Position numbers and translations under genes: made by a program | Assembly: GCF_018861865.1 (NCBI RefSeq) | Contig: NZ_JAHLDV010000013.1 | Span: 1 to 64,000, forward strand | DNA from: Clostridium frigoris | GTDB taxonomy: Bacteria; Bacillota; Clostridia; Clostridiales; Clostridiaceae | Reading direction: 5' to 3' | Length of the DNA: 64,000 bases | The notes under the pieces: generated by a model | Seen by the model: only the letters and a program-made list of their open reading frames with translations | The model's database searches: none | Told to the model about the DNA's origin: nothing | Shown here: piece by piece, positions 16,353 to 25,837 of the stretch | Numbering within the stretch: the stretch's first letter is position 1 | Layout: each line of letters begins with the position of its first letter

Positions 16353-17756
16353 CTATATATTTAAAATAACAGTTATTTTTGTCCCAAAACCTTCTTTGCT
16401 TTCTACATCTATAGTTCCGTTATGTACATCAACAATCAACTTAGCAATAGATAATCCAAGCCCAGTACCACCTTTTTCTTTTGATCTAGATTTATCAACT
16501 GTATAAAATCTTTCAAATATATTTTGGATTTCGTCTTCTGGTATTCCCATGCCACTGTCGCTAACTGTAATTTTTACTGTACTACACTCAACTCGTGAAC
16601 TTATGTCTATTGTACCGTTTTCTGATGTGAATTTAATACTGTTATCAATTAATATTCTAAGCATCTGCTTTATCATTTTATAATCTGCAAATATACTAAT
16701 GGAATCATTTTTGTCACTTGATATTGTATGACTATGATCTATAAGTTTAGTTTCACTAATCACTTCGCAAATAAGGTCATTTAGCAAAAAATTTTCTTTT
16801 TTAATTCTTTGATTTCCGCTATTACCCTTAGCGATAAATAATAGTTTTTCAACTAGATTTGTCATATTATTAGTTTCTAGTTTTATAGCATGAATAGATT
16901 TTTCTAAAGCCTTTCTATCATCCTTGCCCCATCTATCTATTAAGTTTGCATACCCCTGGATAACTGCAATAGGAGTTCTAAGTTCATGTGATGCATCAGA
17001 TACAAATTGAATTTGCCTGTCAAATGATTCTTGAAGTCTATCTATCATTTTATTAAAAGTGTTGCCTAGTCTTTTAAGTTCATCATCAGGACCTTCAACC
17101 TCAATTCTTCCTAATAAATTATTAATACTAATATTATCAGCAGCTTTAGTTATTCGATTAATAGGTTCTAACATCTTTTTGCTCATAGCATACCCTAATA
17201 TAATTGAAGCAATCATACCTATAAAATCTGCAATTGCCATTAAAATAAATAGAATTTGCATAAAGTCATATTCATTACCCATCCACTTAACTATTTGAAT
17301 ATAAATTACTCCATATTTTTGGGTTTTCATTTTTAAAATTTTATATACTAAGTGCTTATCATCTTCTTTAATTTTTATTATTTTATCAAAAGGTTCTTTG
17401 CTTGTAATCTTATAATTAAACTCTTTTGATTTGTTTAGTACTTTTCCAGATTGATTTAGTATTCTTATTGATATATTTTGCTCTGAGGTCACATCTGAAA
17501 TGAGTTCCTTATCTGACAAATCTCCATGTTCATTTCGAGACGTGATATTAGTTAACACTATTGTTTTGACGTCTTCTATTTGTTTATTTGCTTGCCCATA
17601 CAAATAGTATTTTATGCCATATAGAATAGAAGCATTTAAAATAAGTAATATTAATGAGAACATTACAGCATAAATAACCGTTAATTTCAAAGATATTTTT
17701 GCACTTTTGATCATTTTCAAATTCATAATTTTAGAACCCATGATTTTAAAATTCAT
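16353..17756 (-). CDS. Sensor histidine kinase (HAMP, HisKA, HATPase_c)
   Basis: The protein has 467 residues. An N-terminal membrane helix (about 24-48), an extracytoplasmic domain of about 120 residues and a second helix (about 168-195) lead into HAMP. The phospho-acceptor box SDASHELRTP lies near residue 258. The ATPase motifs DNSIKFT, DSGMGIP and GGTGLGLSIA are present. It follows the response-regulator gene by 2 bases and is its cognate sensor. The start codes for two similar short stretches (MNFKIMGS, MNLKMIKS), a small tandem duplication. The signal is unknown; the nearby TTTTAAT sites suggest envelope stress. Confidence 0.9.
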   Translation of the reverse strand: MNFKIMGSKIMNLKMIKSAKISLKLTVIYAVMFSLILLILNASILYGIKYYLYGQANKQIEDVKTIVLTNITSRNEHGDLSDKELISDVTSEQNISIRILNQSGKVLNKSKEFNYKITSKEPFDKIIKIKEDDKHLVYKILKMKTQKYGVIYIQIVKWMGNEYDFMQILFILMAIADFIGMIASIILGYAMSKKMLEPINRITKAADNISINNLLGRIEVEGPDDELKRLGNTFNKMIDRLQESFDRQIQFVSDASHELRTPIAVIQGYANLIDRWGKDDRKALEKSIHAIKLETNNMTNLVEKLLFIAKGNSGNQRIKKENFLLNDLICEVISETKLIDHSHTISSDKNDSISIFADYKMIKQMLRILIDNSIKFTSENGTIDISSRVECSTVKITVSDSGMGIPEDEIQNIFERFYTVDKSRSKEKGGTGLGLSIAKLIVDVHNGTIDVESKEGFGTKITVILNI

Positions 17757-17758
17757 AA

Positions 17759-18439
17759 TTACTCACCTTTAATAACATATCCTACCCCTCTTACAGTGGT
17801 TATAAGTTTATCCTCAAAGCCATCATCAATTTTGCATCTCAAATATCTTATAAACACATCTACTACATTAGTATCGCCTATATAGTCATAACCCCATACC
17901 TTTTCAATTAATTGTGCTCTTGTAAGCACAACATTTTTGTTTATTAAAAGTATTTCTAAAAGATCAAACTCTTTTTTTGTAAGTTCAATTTCTTTGCTAC
18001 CTCTCTTTACATTATGAGCTTTATTGTTCATAACTATGTCTTTTACTTTAATCTCATCATTCTTATTCCCTATAGATGTTCCTCTTTGATATACCCTAAT
18101 TCTTGCTAATAGTTCTTCTATTTCAAATGGTTTTGTAAGGTAATCATTTGCACCTACATCCAGTCCTAAAACCTTATCTGATATATCACTTTTGGCAGTA
18201 AGCATAATTATGGGTACAAGAGATAACTGCCTTATTCTTCTGCAAACCTCAATTCCATTAAGCCCAGGCAACATAACATCGAGAAGTATTAAATTATACT
18301 CATTTTCCTCAGCTATATTTAAACCTTCTCGTCCATCATAAGCAACATCAACTTTATATCCTTCATGACTTAATTCCATTTCAATAAATGTTGACATTAG
18401 CCTTTCATCTTCCACTAAAAGAATTCTAAAATCCTTCAA
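17759..18439 (-). CDS. OmpR-family response regulator
   Basis: The 226-residue protein has an N-terminal receiver (LLVEDE acidic pair, phospho-acceptor Asp54 in LLDVMLP, LTAKSD, and Lys in LTKPF) and a C-terminal winged helix (about 130-225, ending RGVGYVIKGE). It forms a pair with the kinase that follows after 2 bases. OmpR-type regulators bind 10-11 bp direct repeats. Repeats of this kind lie at 16248-16297, 4870-4922 and 3561-3596; linking them to this regulator is inference. Confidence 0.92.
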   Translation of the reverse strand: MKDFRILLVEDERLMSTFIEMELSHEGYKVDVAYDGREGLNIAEENEYNLILLDVMLPGLNGIEVCRRIRQLSLVPIIMLTAKSDISDKVLGLDVGANDYLTKPFEIEELLARIRVYQRGTSIGNKNDEIKVKDIVMNNKAHNVKRGSKEIELTKKEFDLLEILLINKNVVLTRAQLIEKVWGYDYIGDTNVVDVFIRYLRCKIDDGFEDKLITTVRGVGYVIKGE

Positions 18440-18586
18440 AATAGCACCATCCTTTTACAGTAATATAGTTAGCACATAGATTCCATATACTACTAATATA
18501 CACTATCTTCCTAGTCTTAGCCATGTTTATGAGTATTTCATATATGCTCATTCTTATTAAGACTATTATATTTGTAAAATAAATAG

Positions 18587-18629
18587 CATGTAAAAAATAC
18601 ATATGATTTCTCATATGTATTTTTACATG
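18587..18629. terminator. Long hairpin after the acidic small-protein gene
   Basis: Arms of about 19 bases, CATGTAAAAAATACATATGA against TCATATGTATTTTTACATG, enclose a short loop. There is no long terminal T run outside the stem. It lies 45 bases beyond the stop of the gene at 18674-18994. The rest of 18440-18673 holds nothing else I can support. Confidence 0.55.
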
Positions 18630-18673
18630 TAATATAAATTATGATTACTCTTATTAAACTCTCATTCTTAACA

Positions 18674-18994
18674 TTACTTTTCTGATATATTAATTATCAT
18701 TTGTCCTTTTTTTGAAGTAGCATCAACAGAAATATTACTTTCATCTGATTTATTACTCATTTTATCCTTTTGTGAACTATCCTCATCAGAAAAATCACCT
18801 GAATTAGCTTTACTAATCATATGTCCTTCTTTGGGATTATCATCATCTGATTGACCACTTTTTTGTTTTTTCGAATCATCATCATTTGAAGAGTTTTGAC
18901 CTACATTAGCTCCTGAAATTGTACCGTTAAAAGGAATTGTAATTTCAATAGTATTTTTACTTTTTTCTGATTTTTCTAAATCTTTCTCACTCAT
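18674..18994 (-). CDS. Small acidic, low-complexity protein of unknown function
   Basis: I do not recognise this 106-residue protein. It is strongly hydrophilic, rich in Ser, Asp, Lys and Asn, and has no Cys, Trp or membrane segment. Three imperfect repeats of roughly 25-30 residues can be followed by KKQKSGQ, KEGHMIS and KKGQMII, each joined by Ser/Asp/Glu-rich links. The N-terminal EITIPFNGTISGANVG is more ordered. A good GAAGGGAGA ribosome site supports translation. It lies alone between two two-component systems. A disordered cytoplasmic or spore-related protein is possible, but no function can be assigned. Confidence 0.65.
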   Translation of the reverse strand: MSEKDLEKSEKSKNTIEITIPFNGTISGANVGQNSSNDDDSKKQKSGQSDDDNPKEGHMISKANSGDFSDEDSSQKDKMSNKSDESNISVDATSKKGQMIINISEK

Positions 18995-19252
18995 AAATAT
19001 TCTCCCTTCAAATATAAAACTACACTATATACATAGTGTGCATTATATAGTTTACCCATTTAATTATAAAATATAGTTCATAAAAATTGGATTCTATTGT
19101 GTTTAATTCACATTAAATCATCAATCTTTTTCCTTAAATTCTAGTTTCAGTAGAAGATATTGTATTGACTTAAAGAGTGTTATGTATTATAAATAAGTTA
19201 ATTATAATACCAATTACTAATTACAACTATTTTATACGAGGAGTGTATAAAC

Positions 19253-19933
19253 TTGAATAATATATTGATTATTGAAGATGAAGAAAAAATTTCTGAAATA
19301 CTAAAAGCATATCTTGAAAAAGAAGGTTATAGTGTATATACCACTACAAAAGGTTTAGACGCAATAAAACTTTTCGAGAAAATCGAATTTAATTTAGTTA
19401 TATTAGACCTTATGTTACCAGACATATCTGGAGAAGAGGTCTGCAGCATTTTAAGAAAAATTTCCGAGGTACACATATTTATGCTAACTGCCAAAAGCAC
19501 CTTAGATGATAGGATAGAAGGATTAAACCTTGGGGCAGATGAATACCTAGTTAAGCCATTTAGCCCAAGAGAGTTAACTGCAAGAGTAAATGCTTTGTTT
19601 AGAAGGATTAATATAAATAAGTCTGAAACAATGGTTTTTGATAATGGAGATTTAGAAATCAATTATGACAAAAGGGTAGTTTATGTCCGAGGTCTTGAAG
19701 TATCTCTTACTCCAAACGAATTCAATATATTACAAATTCTTTCATCTAATGGCGGCAAAGTATTTACAAGGGAACATCTCATTGAAAGAATTATGGGAAT
19801 AGATTTTCAAGGTTTTGATAGGACAATAGATGTGCACATTAAAAATATACGTAAAAAGATAGAAGTAGATAGCAGAAATCCCAAATACATAATCACAGTA
19901 ACTAGAATTGGTTATAAATTTGGCGGTGATTAA
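19253..19933 (+). CDS. OmpR-family response regulator
   Basis: The 226-residue protein has a receiver (IIEDEE, phospho-acceptor Asp52 in LDLMLPD, LTAKST, VKPFSPRE) and a C-terminal winged helix ending TRIGYKFGGD. It starts with TTG at 19253, preceded by ACGAGGAG. The cognate kinase follows after 2 bases. This second system reads away from the first and toward the DoxX/NapH/MenA operon, 1.6 kb downstream beyond a terminator, so control of that operon is possible but not shown. Confidence 0.92.
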   Translation: MNNILIIEDEEKISEILKAYLEKEGYSVYTTTKGLDAIKLFEKIEFNLVILDLMLPDISGEEVCSILRKISEVHIFMLTAKSTLDDRIEGLNLGADEYLVKPFSPRELTARVNALFRRININKSETMVFDNGDLEINYDKRVVYVRGLEVSLTPNEFNILQILSSNGGKVFTREHLIERIMGIDFQGFDRTIDVHIKNIRKKIEVDSRNPKYIITVTRIGYKFGGD

Positions 19934-19935
19934 TT

Positions 19936-21303
19936 ATGCAAAGTATAAGAAAAAGATTAAGTATTATATTAGTATGTACATCTATACTGGCACTCTTTTT
20001 AGCTACACTTTTTGTAAATATAGCAATATCAAAAACCTTTAACAAGTATTTAGTGGAAATACAACATAAAAGGGATACTGGAATAGTAAAATATTTAGTA
20101 GCAGCATATGAAAAGAATGGTAAGTGGTCAAAAACTTCTGGAATAGAAATTACACATGAAGCCTATATGAGTAATTACTGCCTCACTCTTAAGGATACAA
20201 ATAAAAAAGTTATTTGGGGAATGAATGCAAATGATATAATTAACAACACTAATAATACTATGCCTCATAAAAGTAGCGGCATATATACTTTAAGAACTCT
20301 TGAAATAAAATATAAAAATAAAATTGTAGGTTATGTAGACATAGGACAAAACGGTCCAGTATTATTAACCAGTGATGATGTAAATTTTAAGACATCAATA
20401 AACAAGAGCATTATTTTAAGTATTGTACTCTCACTTTTGATAACAATATTAATTAGTTTGCTTATTTCCAAGCAATTTTCTAATCCTCTTAGGCAAGTTT
20501 CGGAAATTTCTGTTGATCTCTCAAATGGAAACTATAATGCACGCTCATATGATAAAAGTAGCATTTTAGAACTTGAAAATTTAAGAAATAGTATAAATAC
20601 ACTTGGAGAAAACCTTCAGCATCAGGATGCTCTTAGAAAAAGGTTAATATCGGATATATCCCACGAAGTACGAACTCCCCTCAATATTCTCCAAAACAAT
20701 TTTGAAGCTATGATTGACGGTATTTTTCCAATAGACAATGAACGATTGATTTACCTTAATGATGAAGTTATTAGATTTGGGAAGCTTATAGACAATTTAA
20801 ATACCTTGAAACAGATTGAAGGAGAAGGCACAGCTTTAAATATGGAAAAAATTTCATTAAAAGATATCATCACTTTAGTCGAAAAAGAGTTTGAACTAAT
20901 AGCACAAAATAAAAATATCAAAATAGCCTTAAAATGCGGTGCAAATAGCCAATGTAATATCTTTGGAAACACAGATAAAATAAAACAAGTACTTATTAAT
21001 ATACTTTCAAATGCAGTTAAATTTACAAAAGAACAAGGAGAAGTTAATATTACTTTAAAAGAATCTAATAAAAAAATAATATTGAAAATTCAAGATACAG
21101 GCATTGGCATTAGGGAAGAGGACTTACCTTATATATTTGAAAGACTCTATCGAGGCGATAAAAGTAGACATGAAATAGAAGGCTCAGGTATTGGCCTTAC
21201 AATTGTAAGGAACATATTGACCCTCCACAAGGCAGACATAGAAGTAAAAAGTACAGAAGGAAAAGGAAGCACGTTTATTTTATATTTTAATAAAGTTTTG
21301 TGA
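19936..21303 (+). CDS. Sensor histidine kinase (BaeS-like)
   Basis: The protein has 455 residues. Two membrane helices (about 8-30 and 155-177) flank an extracytoplasmic sensor of about 120 residues. HAMP, the His box SDISHEVRTP (around residue 240) and ATPase motifs (NILSNAVKFT, DTGIGIREEDLP, GSGIGLTIV) follow. It pairs with the regulator ending 2 bases upstream. The signal is unknown. A strong terminator follows at 21370-21397. Confidence 0.92.
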   Translation: MQSIRKRLSIILVCTSILALFLATLFVNIAISKTFNKYLVEIQHKRDTGIVKYLVAAYEKNGKWSKTSGIEITHEAYMSNYCLTLKDTNKKVIWGMNANDIINNTNNTMPHKSSGIYTLRTLEIKYKNKIVGYVDIGQNGPVLLTSDDVNFKTSINKSIILSIVLSLLITILISLLISKQFSNPLRQVSEISVDLSNGNYNARSYDKSSILELENLRNSINTLGENLQHQDALRKRLISDISHEVRTPLNILQNNFEAMIDGIFPIDNERLIYLNDEVIRFGKLIDNLNTLKQIEGEGTALNMEKISLKDIITLVEKEFELIAQNKNIKIALKCGANSQCNIFGNTDKIKQVLINILSNAVKFTKEQGEVNITLKESNKKIILKIQDTGIGIREEDLPYIFERLYRGDKSRHEIEGSGIGLTIVRNILTLHKADIEVKSTEGKGSTFILYFNKVL

Positions 21304-21369
21304 TTATTATCCAACTATTCAAAGAATTATAAATATCAAAGTCACTTGAATTATATCCATAAGCAAGTT

Positions 21370-21397
21370 AAAAGAGGAGCATAATGCTCCTCTTTTT
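21370..21397 (+). terminator. Terminator after the second two-component system
   Basis: An 11-bp stem AAAGAGGAGCA/TGCTCCTCTTT with a 3-base loop is followed by TTGCTTT, 67 bases after the kinase stop. Confidence 0.85.
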
Positions 21398-21536
21398 GCT
21401 TTATAAAAAACAAGTCTAACATCTCTTCTACATAATATCTTCATACCATTTTTATATACTACATATTGTACTTACAAAATTTTAAATAAACAGCCATTTC
21501 AAAAGAATATATTAATAAATTAATAAATATAGGAAG

Positions 21537-22349
21537 GTGATGAAAAATTTGCAGTTTGATGATATTTATAACCCAATAAGTAATGATCTACTTCTTGTTG
21601 AAGAAGGACTAAAAAAAATCTGTAAAAATCTAAGTACAAATTATTTAAAAAAAATTATAGGTTATTTTTTTAAAATTCCTGGAAAAAGACTTCGTCCTGT
21701 CCTAGCTTTACTCTCGTCAGGTCTTATAGATAATAATCTACCACAAAATACTAATAATCAGTTAATTAAATTTGCTACCGGCCTTGAACTCATGCATAGT
21801 GCTAGCTTAATACATGATGATGTCCTTGATAACGACACTCTAAGGCGTGGTCAAAAAACTCTAAATAAAGTTCATGGTAATAAAATAGCAATCCTTGCTG
21901 GTGATGTTGTTTATTCTTTGGCATTTTCTACTCTTGCGAATTCTCTACCAAAAGAATTTGAGCAAATTATAATTGAATTGACTTAAAACATGTGCGCAGC
22001 TGAAATGGTTCAAGCAGAAAATGAGTTACCAACTCGTGAAATTTATTTGAATATTATTAAATGCAAAACAGCATTATTTATGTCTGTTAGTTGCAAAATT
22101 GCAGCATCACTCTCTGGCGCAACAAAAGAACAAATAAATGGGTTAAAAGAATACGGATTAAATTTAGGAATGTCATACCAGATAATGGATGACTGTATGG
22201 ATAAAGATATTTCTACTAATCTAAATATTACCGCAAAAGATGCTAAATTGTATGGAGATAAAGCAATATCATCTCTTACGATATTTGAAGACTCGACCTA
22301 TAAAACAAGTTTAATAAATCTTGTGAACTATATTCTTAATCTTTCATAA
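21537..22349 (+). pseudogene. Polyprenyl diphosphate synthase, interrupted by an in-frame stop and shortened
   Basis: Intact enzymes of this family build the isoprenoid tail of menaquinone or undecaprenyl phosphate. The first part (to 21986) has GKRLRPVLALL and the first Asp-rich motif HDDVLDND with RRGQKT. A TAA at 21984-21986 then stops the frame, and the same frame resumes with CAAEMVQAENE and the second Asp-rich motif MDDCMDKD. The segment after it, normally with GKxxGxDLxxGKxTLP, is missing; the frame runs on to a short tail at 22349. Total length would be about 270 residues instead of about 320. It is probably inactive, unless the stop is read through. Confidence 0.8.
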
Positions 22350-22425
22350 AAAGTAAGTTAATCATAATGAAAATTTTAAATTTTCTAAACTAATATTCTA
22401 AATATAAACTAAAGGAGATTTTAAA

Positions 22426-22944
22426 ATGAAACTACTTAAAAATAAATACCTAAGTATCTTATGGACAGCACTCCGTATATGGTTAGGTTACCAATGGATT
22501 TCTGCAGGCCTTGAAAAAGTTACTGGAGGTGGATGGATTGGCAGCACTGCTGGCACTGGTATAACAGGATTTTTAAAAGCTGCGTTAGTTAAAGCAACAG
22601 GTGTTCACCCAGCAGTTCAGTCATGGTATGCGGACTTTATAAAAAATATAGCACTTCCAAATGCTGTAACATTTAGTTATCTAGTAGCATTTGGTGAGCT
22701 TCTTGTTGGTATTAGCTTAATCCTAGGTGCTCTTACAGTTGTTGGTCTTATCGCTGGTGCACTTATGAACCTAAATTATATGTTAGCTGGCACTACTAGT
22801 ACAAATCCAAATATGTATACAGTAGCATTCATACTCTTATTTGTTGGAACTAATGCCTATACTATTGGACTCGACCACTTTATATTACCCATTATTAAAA
22901 AAGTCTTTAACAAAAAATCAAATTCTGACCTAATCTCATCATAA
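22426..22944 (+). CDS. DoxX-family membrane protein
   Basis: This 172-residue protein has four membrane helices and resembles DoxX/DoxD (thiosulfate:quinone oxidoreductase small-subunit-like) proteins: LRIWLGYQWISAGLEKV at the N-terminus, VAFGELLVGISLILGALT, then LNYMLAGTTSTNPNM. DoxX-like proteins are linked to quinone-dependent or thiol redox reactions, but many are uncharacterised. An AAAGGAGA ribosome site precedes the ATG. It is the first intact gene of the operon that runs to the CPBP gene. Confidence 0.82.
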   Translation: MKLLKNKYLSILWTALRIWLGYQWISAGLEKVTGGGWIGSTAGTGITGFLKAALVKATGVHPAVQSWYADFIKNIALPNAVTFSYLVAFGELLVGISLILGALTVVGLIAGALMNLNYMLAGTTSTNPNMYTVAFILLFVGTNAYTIGLDHFILPIIKKVFNKKSNSDLISS

Positions 22945-22977
22945 AATAATTTTTGGAACGAAAGGGGTTCAATAAAC

Positions 22978-23517
22978 ATGAAATTAAAAACATTAAAAAC
23001 CTTTGTATTTACATTAATATTAGTCTTATCAGTTTCACCCTCAGCATTTGCATCTACAACTGGTACCCAAACAAATAAAGTGGTTGATGGTGTAAAAGCT
23101 TCCTTAACCTTTAAAAATGAAAAATTGAAACCAGGAAAGAATGAATTTACATTCTCCTTACTTGATAAAAACGAGAAACCTTTAACCAACGCTAATTTGA
23201 AAATCACTGTAGCCATGGACAACTCTACTGATATGAAGGGCATGAGTGGTATGACAGCGGAAAATACGCCCATGATAATTGCTTTAAAAGAAGGTTCTAA
23301 AAAAGGTGAATATACAGGTATGATAGACTTTAAAAGTACGGGTAAATGGATTGTTACCTCGACTTTCGGACTTCAAGAAAATGCAAAAAACGTTGATTTT
23401 AATGCTAATGTTCAAAAATCAGGCCCTAGCTTTCTTATAATTGGCATATTTTCAGGAGTAGTTGTGCTTATTTTAGTTATAGCTGCTATAAATAAGAAAA
23501 AATCTATTAAATCATAG
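22978..23517 (+). CDS. Secreted/membrane-anchored YtkA-like (FixH-like) protein
   Basis: The 179-residue protein has a signal peptide (about 1-25, ending SAFA), an Ig-like extracytoplasmic domain and a C-terminal membrane helix (about 151-171). The pattern of a beta-strand domain with LKPGKNEFTFSL, then GEYTGMIDFKSTGKWIV, fits YtkA/FixH-like proteins. A Met-rich stretch (Met80, 86, 89, 92 and 99) could bind copper; that is inference. It lies between DoxX and the NapH-like protein with short gaps, so it is likely the extracytoplasmic part of a membrane redox complex. Confidence 0.7.
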   Translation: MKLKTLKTFVFTLILVLSVSPSAFASTTGTQTNKVVDGVKASLTFKNEKLKPGKNEFTFSLLDKNEKPLTNANLKITVAMDNSTDMKGMSGMTAENTPMIIALKEGSKKGEYTGMIDFKSTGKWIVTSTFGLQENAKNVDFNANVQKSGPSFLIIGIFSGVVVLILVIAAINKKKSIKS

Positions 23518-23536
23518 AAATGGAGGCCTCATAATA

Positions 23537-24892
23537 ATGTCAGATATAAAAAAACAAAAGGACTTTTTAAAAAATAAAGCTTTTAAAAAATTTATCAAAA
23601 GTAAATGGTACCCCGGTATATTCCAGTGGCCAGTAGCTATAGTTTTTGCCTTTATCGTATATGAATTAATTGCTGGACCAACCGACGCTCATGATAACTT
23701 TGGCACTGCAGGAACTTGGGTACTATGGTGGCCGCTACTCCCAATCCTTCTACTGCTTTTCGGTAGATTTTGGTGCATTGTATGCCCTTTTGGACTCCTA
23801 AATGATGTTGTTCAGAAATTTGTAGGCAATAACAAACCTGTACCAAAATTTTTACGAAAATATGGAATATGGATTATTGATGCAACTTTTCTTATGATTA
23901 CCTGGAGTGATCATGTTTGGGGCGTAGTTGAGAACCCTCGTGGTTCAGGAATACTGCTTTTAATGATAACTACCGCAGTAATATTATCAGGTGCACTCTT
24001 TGAGAGAAGGACTTGGTGCAGATACTTATGTTTCCTTGGCGGATTATCTGGTAATTATTCAAGAGCTGGTATGGTTGAACTACGCGCCACTCCAGATGTA
24101 TGTAAAAACTGCAAAACATCAACCTGTTACAAAGGAACAAGTGAAGTTCCCGGATGTCCTATGTTTGAGTTTCCTAAAACCATGGATAGTAGTGCAGAAT
24201 GTAACCTATGTGGTAACTGCGTGAAAAATTGTCCAAACGACTCTATTAGAATAAGTCCTCGCACACCTACTAAAGAATTATGGGATATTAAAAAACCAAA
24301 AATAGAAGTAGCATTTTTGGCCATCGTAATTATGGGCATTGTATTTGTTCAAAACATAACCATGCTAAATATATGGGGTCAATTATTACATTCTCTTGAA
24401 AATATACTAGGAACAACTAACTATTATATAACTTTTACTGTAACTTTTTTTATAGCTATGTTAATTCCTGTTGTGTTACTACTTTTTACAGGTCTTATTG
24501 CTAAAAAATTTAACAAAGCTTCCATCATGGAAAATTTCGCAAGATTTGGATATGCTGTTATACCGTTAGACTTAGCAGGACATATAGCTCATAACCTATT
24601 TCACTTGCTAGCAGAAGGTAAATCTGTAGTTTATACTGCAATGGAACTTTTCGGGATGTCATCCCATGGTGCTTCAACTGCAATACTTTCTAGTCCAACT
24701 ATTCAAGTTCTTCAATATATTATTATTGTAATTGGAACTATAGGTTCAATATACACTGCTTACAGAATTGCAAAAAGCAGTCAAAATAAAGAAACACTTT
24801 TAGGAACATCTATAGTTTATACAATTCTAATGGTATTACTTGCAGTAGCGAATATAGTATTGTTTTCTATTCCAATGGCAATGCGTATGTAA
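23537..24892 (+). CDS. NapH/NosR/CcoG-like polytopic membrane iron-sulfur protein
   Basis: The 451-residue protein has about nine membrane segments and is rich in Cys. The NapH-type pairs CIVCPFG (Cys80, Cys83) and CRYLCFLGG (Cys161, Cys165) face one side of the membrane. Two ferredoxin-like clusters follow: Cys189, 192, 197, 207 and Cys222, 225, 228, 232 (CNLCGNCVKNCP). The C-terminal half adds helices with conserved-looking His (AGHIAHNLFHLL, SSHG). Family members move electrons from quinol or flavin carriers across the membrane to Fe-S partners. No partner reductase is encoded nearby. Its size, larger than NapH, suggests a fused second membrane domain. Confidence 0.85.
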   Translation: MSDIKKQKDFLKNKAFKKFIKSKWYPGIFQWPVAIVFAFIVYELIAGPTDAHDNFGTAGTWVLWWPLLPILLLLFGRFWCIVCPFGLLNDVVQKFVGNNKPVPKFLRKYGIWIIDATFLMITWSDHVWGVVENPRGSGILLLMITTAVILSGALFERRTWCRYLCFLGGLSGNYSRAGMVELRATPDVCKNCKTSTCYKGTSEVPGCPMFEFPKTMDSSAECNLCGNCVKNCPNDSIRISPRTPTKELWDIKKPKIEVAFLAIVIMGIVFVQNITMLNIWGQLLHSLENILGTTNYYITFTVTFFIAMLIPVVLLLFTGLIAKKFNKASIMENFARFGYAVIPLDLAGHIAHNLFHLLAEGKSVVYTAMELFGMSSHGASTAILSSPTIQVLQYIIIVIGTIGSIYTAYRIAKSSQNKETLLGTSIVYTILMVLLAVANIVLFSIPMAMRM

Positions 24893-24920
24893 CAACTAAA
24901 ATAGTAAAAGGAGAGTATTT

Positions 24921-25820
24921 ATGATTAGTGGCAATATTAAGACATGGTTAAGAGCTATAAGACCCTTCTCTTTCACTGGTTCTGTAATTCCAGTTACATT
25001 AGGAGCAATCCTCGCAATTAAACAAAATAATTTTCAATTTGGGTATTTTATGCTCTCTGTTGTTGCTATTTTGTTATTACACACCTATGTTAATTTACTA
25101 AGCGATCATGATGATTATAAAAACAAAGTTGATACAAAAGATTCTTATGGTTCAAGCGGTGTTATTCTGGAGAATTTATTATCTTCCAACCAGATTTTTC
25201 GTTGTGGAATGCTTTGCTTAATACTGGGAGGTCTTATAGGATTATTTTTATCCTATGAAAAGGGTGTATTTGTATTAATATTGGGGCTCATAGGTGCCCT
25301 CAGCGGCTATTCCTATACAGGAAAACCTCTGATGCTAAAATATAAGGGGCTTGGAGCTCCACTAGTATTTCTTTTATTTGGTCCTTTAATGGTAATTGGT
25401 TCTTATTATGTTCAAATGCAACGTATTAGTGCTGATGCCCTTCTGATTTCAATTCCAGTAGGCCTTTTAACTACAGCCATATTACATGCAAACGACATTC
25501 GCGATATACATCATGACAAAAATGCAGGCATAAAAACTTTATCAATGTTGGTTGGCAAAAATAATGCAAAGAAAATTTATTATGGGATACTTATTTTATC
25601 ATATGTATCCCTTATAATTATGATTTTCTTCGGAGTCCTTCCACTACTTAGTCTACTTTGTTTAATTACATTACCTATAGCCTTTTCAAATTCAAAAACA
25701 TTATATAATTCCGATATTTCGATTTCCGCATTAATAACGCTTGATAAATCGACTGGAAAACTTCAAGCCCAATTTGGAATTTTACTAATATTCTCTATAT
25801 TATTGAGTTTTCTATTATGA
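24921..25820 (+). CDS. UbiA-family prenyltransferase, MenA-like
   Basis: This 299-residue membrane protein has nine or so helices and the two Asp-rich motifs of UbiA enzymes: NLLSDHDDYKNKVD (about residue 58) and HANDIRDIHHD around residue 190, followed by AGIKTLSMLVGK. The second motif and the length fit 1,4-dihydroxy-2-naphthoate prenyltransferase (MenA), which joins DHNA to a polyprenyl tail in menaquinone synthesis. No other men genes are intact here. The frame looks complete, although the tail donor gene and menG in the same operon are broken. Confidence 0.85.
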   Translation: MISGNIKTWLRAIRPFSFTGSVIPVTLGAILAIKQNNFQFGYFMLSVVAILLLHTYVNLLSDHDDYKNKVDTKDSYGSSGVILENLLSSNQIFRCGMLCLILGGLIGLFLSYEKGVFVLILGLIGALSGYSYTGKPLMLKYKGLGAPLVFLLFGPLMVIGSYYVQMQRISADALLISIPVGLLTTAILHANDIRDIHHDKNAGIKTLSMLVGKNNAKKIYYGILILSYVSLIIMIFFGVLPLLSLLCLITLPIAFSNSKTLYNSDISISALITLDKSTGKLQAQFGILLIFSILLSFLL

Positions 25821-25837
25821 TAAAAGGAGGACTAGAC

